Below, piece after piece: positions 46,937-58,157 of a stretch of DNA of 64,000 nt. Position 1 is the first letter of the stretch, and every line of letters begins with the position of its first letter. The stretch is from NCBI GenBank assembly GCA_020081605.1, contig JAHREC010000049.1, positions 682,001-746,000 of the forward strand, read 5' to 3'. The notes under the pieces were generated by a model. That model was not told the DNA's origin. It ran no database searches and saw only the letters and a list, made by a program, of their open reading frames with translations. The DNA comes from Albifimbria verrucaria (taxonomy: Eukaryota; Ascomycota; Sordariomycetes; Hypocreales; Stachybotryaceae). Position numbers and translations under genes: made by a program.

Positions 46937-49276
46937 ATGGACACTATCACAACCGCTTATCCCGTTTATTTGGGGTCTGGACCAACTGGTCCTATGGTAA
47001 AGTGCTTGGTAGCACCCTTACACTTAGCCGATCAGATGGTACTCTTCTTATTGCCTTCGTGGCTTTCTTCGTCACAGTTGTCGGCACGCAAATTTGGCGG
47101 ATCCTAGCTTTCGTTCTCCATAGGTATTTTTCCAGCAGCAAGTCTCAAGATGCCTTGCATCATCAAAGGCAGGTTGTTCTACGCAACTCGGCTAGTCCGA
47201 TGAAGACGATGTCCTTGTTCCTGAAAATGCTCACCGCATGGAGGACTTCAACCGCCAAAGTCCACCCGGTTAAGCGACTTTTGCCTCTGATATTCGGAAC
47301 ACTCCTGGTTGCATTGGCTTTGACAGCTGCTTCTGGATTCTCCTCGCGTGTTGCCCGAGGAAGCGAAGTCCTCATAGATGGTTCACGGTGCGGTTTTATA
47401 AGGGGTCCGATTTCTTGAACAACCTAACTGCCATGACCGAACTTCTGGATCCTTATAATGCGCGCCAAATTGAACAAGCTACAGATTACGCCCAACGCTG
47501 TTATGAGTCAAAGTCAAGCTCGAATGAATGTGGGACTTTTGTTCGCCCGGCCCTGCCGGTGAAGGTTACATCGGATGCGAAATGCCCATTTGATGACTCC
47601 ATATGCGCAATCCAAGACTCTAACATAATTGTGGATTCTGGATACCTAGACAGCCATTCCGACCTAGGTTTAAACTGGCCCCAGAGCGCAAGATTTCAGA
47701 TGCGGTATCAGATGAAATGCGCACCTTTGATTACCGAAGGGTATAGGTCGAAATGGGTTTTTGAAAACACGACTTATATGCGCTATCAGTACGGCGACGG
47801 TTCAATCCCACCCTCAGATTGCAACTGTACTGTAGTAGTGAATATGGACCAGCTCGGCACTGGCACTAAAAAGCAAGAGCCGCCAGCATTTGGCCCAAAT
47901 CAGGACTATGGTTTGATGTGAGTATTTCTGTGCCACTTATACACAAACATTTGTACTGATTGTATTCCTTAGGAGTCTGTTTGCTGACTTCCATAATGGG
48001 TCGCTTCTGGAAGGGTCATACCTTTTTGAACCAATCGCCGAGCTAAGTGGTCATGACGGGGACTTAATAATGAATTTCCTATATGGCAATGCCGTTGTTT
48101 TTCTTGACCCATCCCCGGATCCATGGTACAAGGCGACAACACCGGCAGCTCTTTCTGTGGGAACTTCCGAGGACATGGGAGGAGAAGCGGAAGTAACTGG
48201 TTACGAAGCTGACGAGCCAGCATGGCCTATGGGCTGCGTTGTGCAATACGAAGTGTGTAAAGACAACATATGCACAGGATTAGGTCCTTCGACTACGACT
48301 TTTCTCAGTATGAGGGACAATCTGCATATAAACTCCACATTTCTCAGTTCTGCTTTCTATTGGAATTTGATGGTGCCTACTGGGAACATCCTGGCTACAA
48401 TGGGACGAACATCCTTGGCCTCAAGATACGAATACACTAATGGGATGCAGTCAGGTATAACCTCCAACTCATGGCAATTGGATGTTATTCACTGGTTTTC
48501 TACAAGTTTGGCCTCTCTTCAATTACAGCTAGCAGAGGTTGCCTCCGGGCCACATATTGACAGCCGCCCAGGGCTGGAGGACTTTGTGACTAAACCAGAC
48601 GCAAATGAACGACATGACCACTGCGGAAGTCAGGTATGCTATTTCACTCATAATTTTTATTATTATTACCGCTGACACGCTTCAGAAAATTCGAAGCACT
48701 GCATATACCTCTTTCAGCATGTTCGGGCTTCTTTTCGTATTAATTGCGGGCGCTCTGATTATGGTTATTGCTGCCGTGCTTGAGCCCCTCGCGCTTTTCT
48801 GTGAGAAACGGTTCCGGAAGCTCAATGGATATTCAAGCTTGGAATGGCGAGCGAATCACGTATTACAGTTACACCATATGGCACATGAAGATTTGGGCTC
48901 GACCGAGTGGGCTCTTGGCTTGTTTGATATCCCAACGACTAAAGATGATGATACACTTGCCATTCTGGAGCAAGTGGGTGCAAAAGATCTTCCACGACTT
49001 CTGAAGCCTGCGGATAATAATTCGATTGATGATCATTCCAACAATTATGGAGCACGACAGCCTGCACCGGCCGCGAACGACATAAAACTCGACACCCACC
49101 ATGTGGAATCAAACTCGCTCAGTGTAGACAGCCCCTTGACTGTCACTACTAGGTGGCATGATGGTGAAAAGCAAGAAGATATAAGCCCTCAATTCACGCA
49201 AGTTACCCTGATCGATTCAGAGCACCCCGTATTGATGAACCAGACTGCCGAACCTCGACAATCTTCTGGTTGCTAG
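46937..49276 (+). CDS. Multipass membrane protein of a fungal-only family of unknown function
   Basis: The N-terminus carries the family block GVWTNWSYGKVLGSTLTLS, followed by membrane span TLLIAFVAFFVTVVGTQIWR. A second span is LLPLIFGTLLVALALTAASG, and a third near the C-terminus is LFVLIAGALIMVIAAVLEPL. Between spans two and three lies a long Cys-rich outside domain with many N-glycosylation sites (for example NNLT, NTT, NGS, NST). The cytosolic tail begins LEWRANHVLQLHHMAHEDLG, another conserved block. Exons: 46937-47917, 47973-48633 and 48686-49276. One-base deficits in the G run 46972-46975 and the T run 47394-47397. The repaired protein has 744 residues. I know of no assigned function for this family. 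Confidence 0.78.
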
Positions 49277-49631
49277 GCTAAGGTTTGCAGCTATTCCAAT
49301 CTTTCAGTATCTTGGTTTGCGGTATCTTGTGTTGATTAGAGGACTTCGTGTAGGTCGAATGGATATCTCAGAACAAGCAGATGAAAAAGCAAACTGTAGA
49401 ATTCAAAACAATGTCAAGACATCATAAAACTGAAGCATGCATCTATTGTACAGACAGGACGTATAACCCTGGCCAAAGGTCTTATACAGAATAGCGCGAC
49501 AGCTATTAGATAGTTCTAAAGAGTTCCAAATCGACCGCCGTTAAGAAAGCCGACATCATCCATGGTTTTCGACTCTTTGGACTGCTACTTCCTCAAACGA
49601 CGTAGCTGTGCAGTTGTCCTTCGCACCAACC
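49277..49631. other. Spacer between convergent genes
   Basis: 3' regions of the membrane protein gene and the T5orf172 gene. Nothing else seen. Confidence 0.4.
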
Positions 49632-51809
49632 CTACTTTTGGCTCGTTGTCCATATTTGTGCCATCAGGTAGCTGCGATGGGTCCGCTGCTCCAGACGCCT
49701 TTTGGCTCCTTTCCCCACAACTTTTAGTCCATTCTGTTTGAGACGAGCCAGAGTCGAGCTCAATCTTTGGCGAGATGTGTCACCTCTTGGCACAATGTGA
49801 TCATTGCTTAAGTCGTTTTGCATAGAATCCATCTTTTGCTGGAGTGTGCTATCATCACCAGTTTGTGTGTTAAGATGAGGATCTGATTCAGTGGGTCTTC
49901 CAATCTTTGAGGGAGACTTCGCTCCCATGGTTCGGTTCTCTGCATCAATGTCCGCCATGGTTTTCTTTATGTCCAATACGGTGATGTCTCTGCTTGCCTT
50001 TGGCATTTGGTCTAATGGCAGCTGGTGGGGAAACACGAAAAGACCATGTGGTTTCTTCATTCCAGGGAGCTTTTCTAAGTGTCCTGTGAAGTTTTCAGGT
50101 TCCAAAAAGCTCACGAGTAGGTCGCGAGCTTCTGCAGGCATAGAACGTTCGTCATAATCCATGCACATCTTGACAAACTGCGTCCAAGTCTCAACTACCT
50201 TATTCACACGGTCCAAGGTGCTAAGAAACCATTCATTGTGCCTCGCTTTGCAGGATGAACAATGTAGGTAATAACGCTCACTAGCGAGATGTGCATGTAC
50301 AAGTCCTTCAACCCGCTTGGCACCTTTGAACTTTTCCAAATGTTGCGCCGCAAACCGGCCATGCTCGGATATTTCTTCGCATTTTTTACTTTTGTATCTG
50401 AACTTGACGTTGGTTGTACTGAATCCAATCTTGATTAGCTGGCGTTTATCCTCGGGGTCTTCCGGAGTATAGGCGTCGTGTATAGCGATATATACAATTC
50501 CTTCTTTTGCGCACTTTCTCCAAGAGGCCTCTCAAGGGCGGTGAAAATGTCCACCACGGCAAAGTTTTTCTTGTAACGTTCCAGTTTCAATGGCCTGTGT
50601 GGGCTTGTTGACAAGTTATCTGCTGGAGTTGATGCGTTCGTAACAAGACGTAATGCTTCTATTGCACCATTGTCCGTAACGGCAGGTTTTTGTCCTCTTC
50701 CTCTGGTTCATCGTGCGGTCTAGAGCCTGCTATATATTTTCCAAGGCTTTCCAACTCATTTTGAGTCTCCGGCTGCACTGTAGGGCTCCTGGCACCTCTT
50801 CTTCCGGTTTCTCGTAGAGGAGATCTGGTCACTATGTCGTTATCGGTGGACTCATTTGCCACCTTTCCCTTGGTCACTTCACCCAGTGCATGCTTTTTGT
50901 TATAGCCATTGGTGAATAGGATGCGTTGAGCACCGATTTCTTTCTCCCTATTTCCAGTTTCTTCGTCTAGCACTGACTCTGTGTCTTCATTGTTTCGCAG
51001 CTTTGGCAAAGCGAATTCTGGTCTTCTAATTAACTCAGATTTCGCTATCCCTCGCCTAGTACTCCGTATGAAGCTAGGGGAGTTCTGATTCTCTTGGACC
51101 GAGACCCGGGGCTTGCTAGGTGGTGAAGCTGATGGGGGTGTAAAAGGCGTTGAGTCATCCAAGCCGCTAGGGCTAAAAGTACTTTCGGGCGTAGAGGTGA
51201 CGAAGGAAGCACTGTCGAAACTTTCGGTGTCGGATAAAGGTTCATAGATAGAGTCTGGTGGAGACTGGATTGTCGCAAGAACCGGCCTCCTGGGCTTTCT
51301 TGGAGGCGTCTCCATTCCGTATGACTGGTTGGTAACTCTTGATTGTATAGCCCGGGGTAGAGATGCAGAGTCCTCTTCAAATTCTCCCTCTGTCTTTGTC
51401 GAAATGAACGTCTGGGAATTCTCGAGGCCAGACGAGGCTGAATTCTCAGACGATGAAGTTGATATGCGTTGGAGGCGATTAGATATCGCTGTCCGAAGCT
51501 TGACTTTGTGCGACCCGCATACTATTTGCTCGACGAGTTCGTCAACTTCCGTGACCTTTGCGTCAAAGTTTTTGAATTTGTAAGTGTCCCAAGATGAATC
51601 TAACTCTTCCGGTTTAAGCAGAAAAAGCAATAAGTGAGCAATACTGGTGATATCTTTTGCTTGGCTATTGTTTTCTTGCATTGTCGCTGTTCTTCAGTTT
51701 GAATCTTGCAAGGACACTTCCAACCTTCTTCAGTATTCCTAAGGAACCCAGTTATAAAAGTAATTAGATGCGAAATCCGTTCATCATCTGTAAAGTCTTT
51801 GACTGTCAT
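49632..51809 (-). CDS. T5orf172 (GIY-YIG superfamily) domain protein
   Basis: A fungal protein with a T5orf172 domain, a branch of the GIY-YIG nuclease fold. The domain lies at about 50520-50220: EGIVYIAIHDAY, RQLIKIGFSTTNVKFRY, then AKRVEGLVHAHLASERYYL and KARHNEWF. The N-terminal 70 residues (MTVKDFTDDERISHLITFIT) and a long Ser/Pro-rich middle part precede it, and a basic tail follows. Three one-base deficits (about 51680, 50685 and 50500, in A, A/C and A/G runs) restored give 726 residues with no intron. Fungal T5orf172 proteins are related to the meiotically up-regulated Mug113 of fission yeast; nuclease activity has not been settled. The gene is on the opposite strand from the membrane protein. 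Confidence 0.8.
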
Positions 51810-53339
51810 TTTTGTTTGTCAATGCCACGTTCCAATTGGCGGACGATTATTCTCAGAGAACTTTCGATTTGGGAGTGGATGGTAGTAGCATTGGAAACTG
51901 GTCCTTTGAACAATTACATGGGCGGTATTTGGGCACTCAGGTAGAAACGCGCGTGAAGGACTTGTCCAACGCGATATGCTAGACTCTAACGACGCGCGAC
52001 AACCTACTGACCACCCCCAGCCTCCTCAGCCTCGTCCATCTCCTTGTCATTTGGTTTCATTGAGTTCCTTCGATATGTTTGATCCTAGTGTATCCAGCAA
52101 TCCCTGAATTCCGATTGGCTTAGACCTTGTCTGGTGTTATGCAGTTGGTTGTGAACATTCCGAATCGGGAAGCTTAGCCTCACTCTTACCCATAAGAGAA
52201 CTGGCCAGCACCAACAAGCTGATTGAATTATGGGGCCATACCTGCAGATAGACCAGGACCGGAGCCTTGCAGTAGGATTTAGTGAAATAGGGGCGGGTAA
52301 TGGTGCCGTATAGTAGCATCGCCTGTGCGTTGCAGTTTTGATATCCACAGACCCGAAGCCCTGGACGCGTCGTGGGGCCGTTGTGACAGGGGAGTAGCTT
52401 CTTCCAGCTCAAACCTACCTCGCGTTTAGCTGGATGCAGCAGTTATCCGTCTTCGAGGCAAGGCGATGGTACGCGCAACTGTAGAACGCAGCCCGGCGCA
52501 TATCCAGTATTCAGTGGACTTGCTTCTTCAAGTTTTCTCTAATCCACTTGGTTTTGTAAACTGATATATTGCCAGCCGATGCTGTTCAGAATGACCCCAG
52601 CTGCCTAACTCTGGTGCAAAGAAACAGGCATTCACGTAAGTGTACAGTGTAGACGCGACGCGTACAAGGCTGTGTTGTGTTGATGTTAGAGCATGGCTGG
52701 GGCTGGGGCTTTTGATGTCCCAGTCATGAGATAGTCGCTTTAGAGCCCTGGTACTCACCACCCTGAGTAGTATACCCCGGGGACGATAACATGTACATTC
52801 CCTCTCTAGGATTCTCCCGAGATCAAGTGATGAGGTAGTATGTAGTCATACAGCCTTTGTCCTCTTTTAGAGGTTACACCTGCAAGCTTTTCCCGGGTTG
52901 GTGGTAATGACCCATTTCAATCCTTGCAAAGGCGGACCAGCGTATCAGAGAAAGACGCCTTGGCACCGGTCGTAAGGCGTTCTGGGTGTATTTGCTCGAT
53001 TCATCGGTAACTCCATGGAACTGCCTCTGGGACTGCCACCCCGACATTTGCGTCATTTTCTTGCCCCAGGAAAGTCTCTTACAATGGTGAAAAACATCAG
53101 CTGGTCTGTGAAGCATATGCTCCCGAGCCCGGAAGTACCGAGCGGAAATAACCTTCTATGCACAAGTATACCTCTTAACTTCATTGATCTTTTCATATCT
53201 AAACCAGCCAGGGATCATTGCTCTGGACCAGCTAGTGTAGGTGTTCCTTTCCAAAATTACGAATACAGGGCGTTCTCAGCCCCTGGCATCCAAGACTCTT
53301 TCAAGCATATAGAGTCAATCGTTATCTTGATACACATAT
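51810..53339. other. Intergenic region
   Basis: About 1.5 kb, with the T5orf172 upstream region and the 3' region of the Zn2Cys6 gene. Open frames here lack recognisable domains. Confidence 0.4.
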
Positions 53340-56230
53340 TCATGAACGACTTTGCGGCATGCTCCAAATGTCCGTAGTCTCCAAATCGTCAAATATCCTT
53401 GCAATTGGATCTTCTAAAAATTGAGGGTAACCTGTGTGGAGCGTTGAGGGCAATGGGTGTGACGATGGATCATGGCTCGTTTGGGCTGTATCAAATGGCT
53501 GAATAGGGGTGCCGCTCATGTCGCCAAAGAAATCTGGTACGACGAGCTGCATCGTATCCTCGCAAGTACTTGCCATTTCATTAGAAGTTGACTCAATCCC
53601 TGAAGCGGAAGGATATGCTATGGGGTCTTCTAATGGAAACATGATCCTGTCGGCCCCAATGTGATGTAGTGGGGCTTGCGTAGGTTGGCTGCTTCGAAGG
53701 AAATCCATGGATCTTCCGAAATTGGGCAACTCTATTGTCGTCGATTGTGGTATCTGCCATTGCCTTTGAGTTGTAGAGAGAGGTGCAGGAGAGGAGTTGC
53801 TAGAGGTCTGTGAATGAATCGGCCTATCTTCTGCGCCGTGAGCCCGTGGCTGAAGCGGAAGGCGGCCTTTTATATTTTGAATCTGGGAACGTAGGGGCTG
53901 AGGCAAATGGTCAAAGACGGACTAAGCGATGTAAGTCAGCTGGGGATGTTCTGCTGTTTTCTTACAATGAAATAGCGATGGACCGCATTAACGATGCGAA
54001 CTCTTACCTCGAGGGCTGCAGAGAGTCTATCAGCTGCAAGACTTCTTTGATTCAGACCTGAAATTGACTCTTTGCCCAACACCGCGTCCGTAAGTATGTC
54101 GGACGACTCAGGCTTATCAGGATTATGAGAAACATAAAATGTCAAGCACAGAACAGCGAAGAACTGTGTGTATGTGATGAACCAATATGGGCCAATCAGA
54201 GCAGCCTGTTTCCTGATTTCAAGCCCTATACTGATGATGTTCCGGCATACGCTAATTCCTGCTGCTGCGAAAGTTTGATATCGACCATTCGGGCTCTCCT
54301 TTAATGATCCCTGATGGTTCAGGTACTGCATGAATGGACGGTACAGCATCATCTGCACATGAGCATAAGCGAACCGTAGTAATATCTGTACTCTACAGAA
54401 GACTCGCATTAGAAACTGTCAGGAAACATAAACTTGTAACAAGAAAAAGAATGAAGGTTGACTAGGAAGCATCACGTCTTTCAAACGACAGATCGTCCCA
54501 CATATGGCATTTTTGGTTTGTCGGGAGGTGAGAAAATAAGAAATAACTCGACGTACCGATGTAGCTGCACGTCCCCGTTGTTCCCCGGTCGCAAGTTAGT
54601 AGGTAGTTGCTGATACCAACTATGCAGCTTTTGTTCAACTTCCTGTAGCCGGTTGAAGTTTATCATATATGTTGTGTGCGTAGCCTTTTTCACAGCGCTT
54701 CGGGAAGGGTACACACATTCGACAACCAGGGCAAGAATTTCCATAAGCTTAGCATGTGCATTAAATGCTTCAGTGATGGACGGTTTACCATCACTGGGTT
54801 GTAGTAATGCGTCTCGAGTGATATGATTGTCATCGATCGCCGTCGGTAAGGGCTGGTCTATCTCCCCGTTTTGTAGAACGATAGGAAGTCCAAGGGTTGT
54901 TGACAAATAAATGTCCATTTGTCTTGTCGTGTGAAAGACCCTTTTCCGAGTTTCGCTCTCTATAGGAGTCATCCGTGGATCAAAGATGTGTCGATGAAGA
55001 CCCATGCGCAAAGCCGAACGCAGAGCAATGCCAATAAGGTTATAGCAGCTGCTCAAGTTGCCCATTGCTTGCAGGAATTGTATTATAAACAATACTGCCT
55101 GCAATGTCGTAAGGTCGCGACATTCAGCCAAGTCCCTGATGTAGACTCTGGCGCCTAAATAGAATTTATAGCTAGAAATCGAATTAGTTCAAGACTAGCG
55201 AAGTGGCTTTGGAGTGTTTACCCTCGGTTCATAGCCTCATTGTAGTGGTCAGGATTTGATGGATCATTCTCATCAACATCATACATAGACCCTAACGCAA
55301 GCACAGAGTAGAGTAGCCCAAGATATCGGATCTCATCTTGCGTATATGTTCTCGGCTGCTTATCGTAAACTTCGTCGAAACGCTGATAAAATGATGGCAC
55401 ATGAACGATCCGCAACAGACAAGAAGCATGATTGAACGAGTACTCGCAAAGCATGCGTGCCAACTCCCGAGGCGGCAGTTTAGAGAAATCATAGTTGGAC
55501 TGTCCTGTAACAAATGGACCTAGTGATGGCAAACCTGCAGGTGAAGGAAGGCTGGACGCCGATACTTCTGGGAGAAAAGGTATGCGGGAATCGTATCGTA
55601 ACAGCCCTGGAAAGTGCTGGGTTATCCGACTTAAGAAGGCGGCACCAGATGAATGCCCTTGAAGTCGAACTCACCGTTTCCGGTGAGGCGAAGCTGTTGC
55701 TCTGAGTTCTCGACCAAGGGGATGTACTTAGTCGACTCGGAGCTCGGCTCGGTAATGGTTTCTTGGCCAGATGCAGATGCATCATCACGAGGAGTTCCAC
55801 TGGTCACGGTTTGCTGTGACGAGATTGCTACGGATTCTAGTCTTTGTAAATCAACATGCGGTAGAAACTCGCGGATAAGAGACTCTGCAACGTGCAGCCT
55901 CGCCCGCAGCGTCTCAAGCTCATTAGGCGGAGTCGATTTGTTCCGTTTTGCAGGATTTTGGTAAGTGCATTCTATACGAACCAAAGTTAGTCAAACATGA
56001 GAGAATGAATTGACAATAGAAAAGTAACTACTTGAATTGAACTCGGCACAACTTGAACAGGGCTGTTTCCCATCACACTTGATCTTCTTTCGTCGACAGT
56101 CATCGCAGGCGCGGGATATTCTACGGCGCTTGTAAGACTTGTTGCCATCTTGTAAGTCAGGGCTGTCTTCACAAGGAGAAGTCTTCTCCTTGGACTGGGC
56201 TCCCTCGGTGCTCGAAGCGGGAGAGGCCAT
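53340..56230 (-). CDS. Zn2Cys6 transcription factor with fungal-specific middle homology domain
   Basis: A nuclear regulator. The start at 56230 gives MASPASSTEG. The zinc cluster is RACDDCRRKKIKC with DGKQPCSSCAEFNSKC, spacing C-x2-C-x6-C-x5-C-x2-C-x6-C, with an intron (56031-55972) inside the last gap. A linker ETLRARLHVAESLIREFLPH looks like a coiled coil. The middle domain has SGAAFLSRITQHF, LARMLCEYSFNHASCLLRIV, HVPSFYQRF and AECRDLTTLQAVLFIIQFLQ. The C-terminal block SNPD-like EIDQPLPTAIDD and AYAHVQMMLYRPFMQY is typical of PF04082. Introns near 55220-55160, 54555-54400 and about 54015-53925 follow GT/AG. A one-base deficit near 55660 (G run), and probably one at the 55220-55160 junction, break the frame. 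The target genes are unknown; no cluster lies beside it. Confidence 0.85.
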
Positions 56231-58157
56231 AACAAAATCGGCCAGAAGAATGAATGTCCCGTCGCTTTCGGGGCATTGAGACGTGACTGAGTGTGTGCTC
56301 TAAGACATGCGTCGCTGATGAAATGCGCACAACAAAAAGTGTTATGAGGATGTATTGTTTTTTCACAGCAACAAAAAGACACGAGTGTTCTATGGCATCA
56401 AGACTTCGTGGAGAGAAAGGCGTAAAGGTCAACCGGCAAGAGTTTGGAGATGCAAAGACTGGAGTTGGCCTTAGTACAGGAACAGAAGCCAAACCAACTT
56501 TAGGTACCACTTATCTACTAACCTACAGAGGCCCTAAGAAGAAAATGCACCAGCCTCTAGATCGCTGGGTACCTCGACAGTCCAATCCCTCCAATTAGCC
56601 GAGTAGGTACTGGCCATCGAGTGTATTTTCTGGGTCAGTTTTCCATTACGTGGCAATGCGGTAAGCTTGAATTGGATTGCACATGGTATTTGGAGCGCAA
56701 CTGTGTTAGTTGAAGCCGCTCGATTAGTGGGCTGAGGTACTTCTCCCGTCTCTCCCACAGGCAAGATCGCTGCTCAAGCCAACGTGGTAAACATCAACCC
56801 CAACCCATTGCATCCACGTTTTGCCAGTGGGAAGCCTAACCCATAGGTAAGGTAAGTTGTCTGTCTCAATATGCCCTAAGATAAGCGTACATGTGGCAGC
56901 CAAGACCAAGGCGTGTCGTATTGCACATTGTCATAGGGCAGCCGAGCCGGTAGCCGAAGTACGCTCGCTCCGTCAATGGGTTCAGAAAGTGAATAGTTGA
57001 TGAGCTATAGGTAATCAATAGGGCTAAACACTCATGGATACGAAATCACACAAGACGTTTTTTAGATATTACTATTCCTTACACGCAGCATATCTTCATC
57101 CAAGCCCACGTGTACCGCCGCTGTAGAATGGTGGGCCGAATATGAGCAACATCGAGGGCAAGGGTAGACATGCCCACTTTTCAAGGCAGAAGCAAGTCCA
57201 GGATTCAACCTACATTGCCACATTTGCTTGGTGTTTTCATCGAGTCGTGACCTCAAAAGTGATCACGGCAGGCCAAGCTACTCGGACAACCTTCTCGTAG
57301 TAACGATGCCAGTTACAGTCGCCTTGGCGAAGCTCCACCGGCTGCAACACCTTTCGTTTAATTGGCTCCTACCGGCTACACGGAAAGCAATCCAGACGCA
57401 GCTCCGGATGCTTTCGATGTTGGAGTGTACATCAGCCAATCATATCAGCAACAGCCGGCAATACGGAAAGCCGTCTGTTCGCCTGGTTCTGGAATGTCTT
57501 GAGAACCAGCCCTTGTCAGTGTGATGCAGCAATCGACAAAAATTGCCGCGGCTTAACACGCTGATGGGTAAGGGAAAAACCTTAATGGAGGTTTGTGGCA
57601 ATTTGGAGGTCGCCGAATTCAAGACATAATACAAATATAGAAGAACAGGATGGAATAAAGCTCGCCATTGTATGTCCCCGGTTGAGGAGTTGGTGTATAG
57701 GTACCTAGTCAGCGTGATGTAAGAACCATCGCGCCCGTTCAGCCTGCCAAAGCTCGACACCCACAGAGCCTGGATCGGCTTTGGGCTCTGCAACAGCGAA
57801 TGGAATCGTCCGGAGCCGGTAATTGCGGGAAAAGGATATCAAGGGTTCGGGGACACCAGCGCTTTAAGCATAGACCGTAACTCTTGGCGTTGGTAGGTGG
57901 AGCAATGCACATAGCGTCACTCGTCGCTACACCCATGAGGAGGTTCGCATCATGTAGGTATAATAGGTGGCTCATACCCACGGCCTGTGTGGAATGTCTC
58001 CTTCGTGGCAATCCTCTATAGAGTACTGGAGGTCAATATCCAGTTCACTTTGACGTCTTTCTTTGTATTCTGTTCCACCTGATATTTACAACCTACCAAG
58101 ATATATACAGCTGGTTGAATTGTGTGCTCTGCGTGCCGGCGGAGCCTCCTGCCCAGC
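56231..58157. other. Divergent upstream region of the Zn2Cys6 (-) and ENA (+) genes
   Basis: About 1.9 kb with no recognisable gene. Open frames on both strands overlap and look random. A TAGGTAAGGTAAG-type tract lies near 56845. Confidence 0.45.

Noticed and set aside
48601..48690. Frameshift at the second intron of the membrane protein gene
   Set aside because: Splicing CAG|GTATGC to TTCAG|AAAATT keeps the frame, so no error is needed there.
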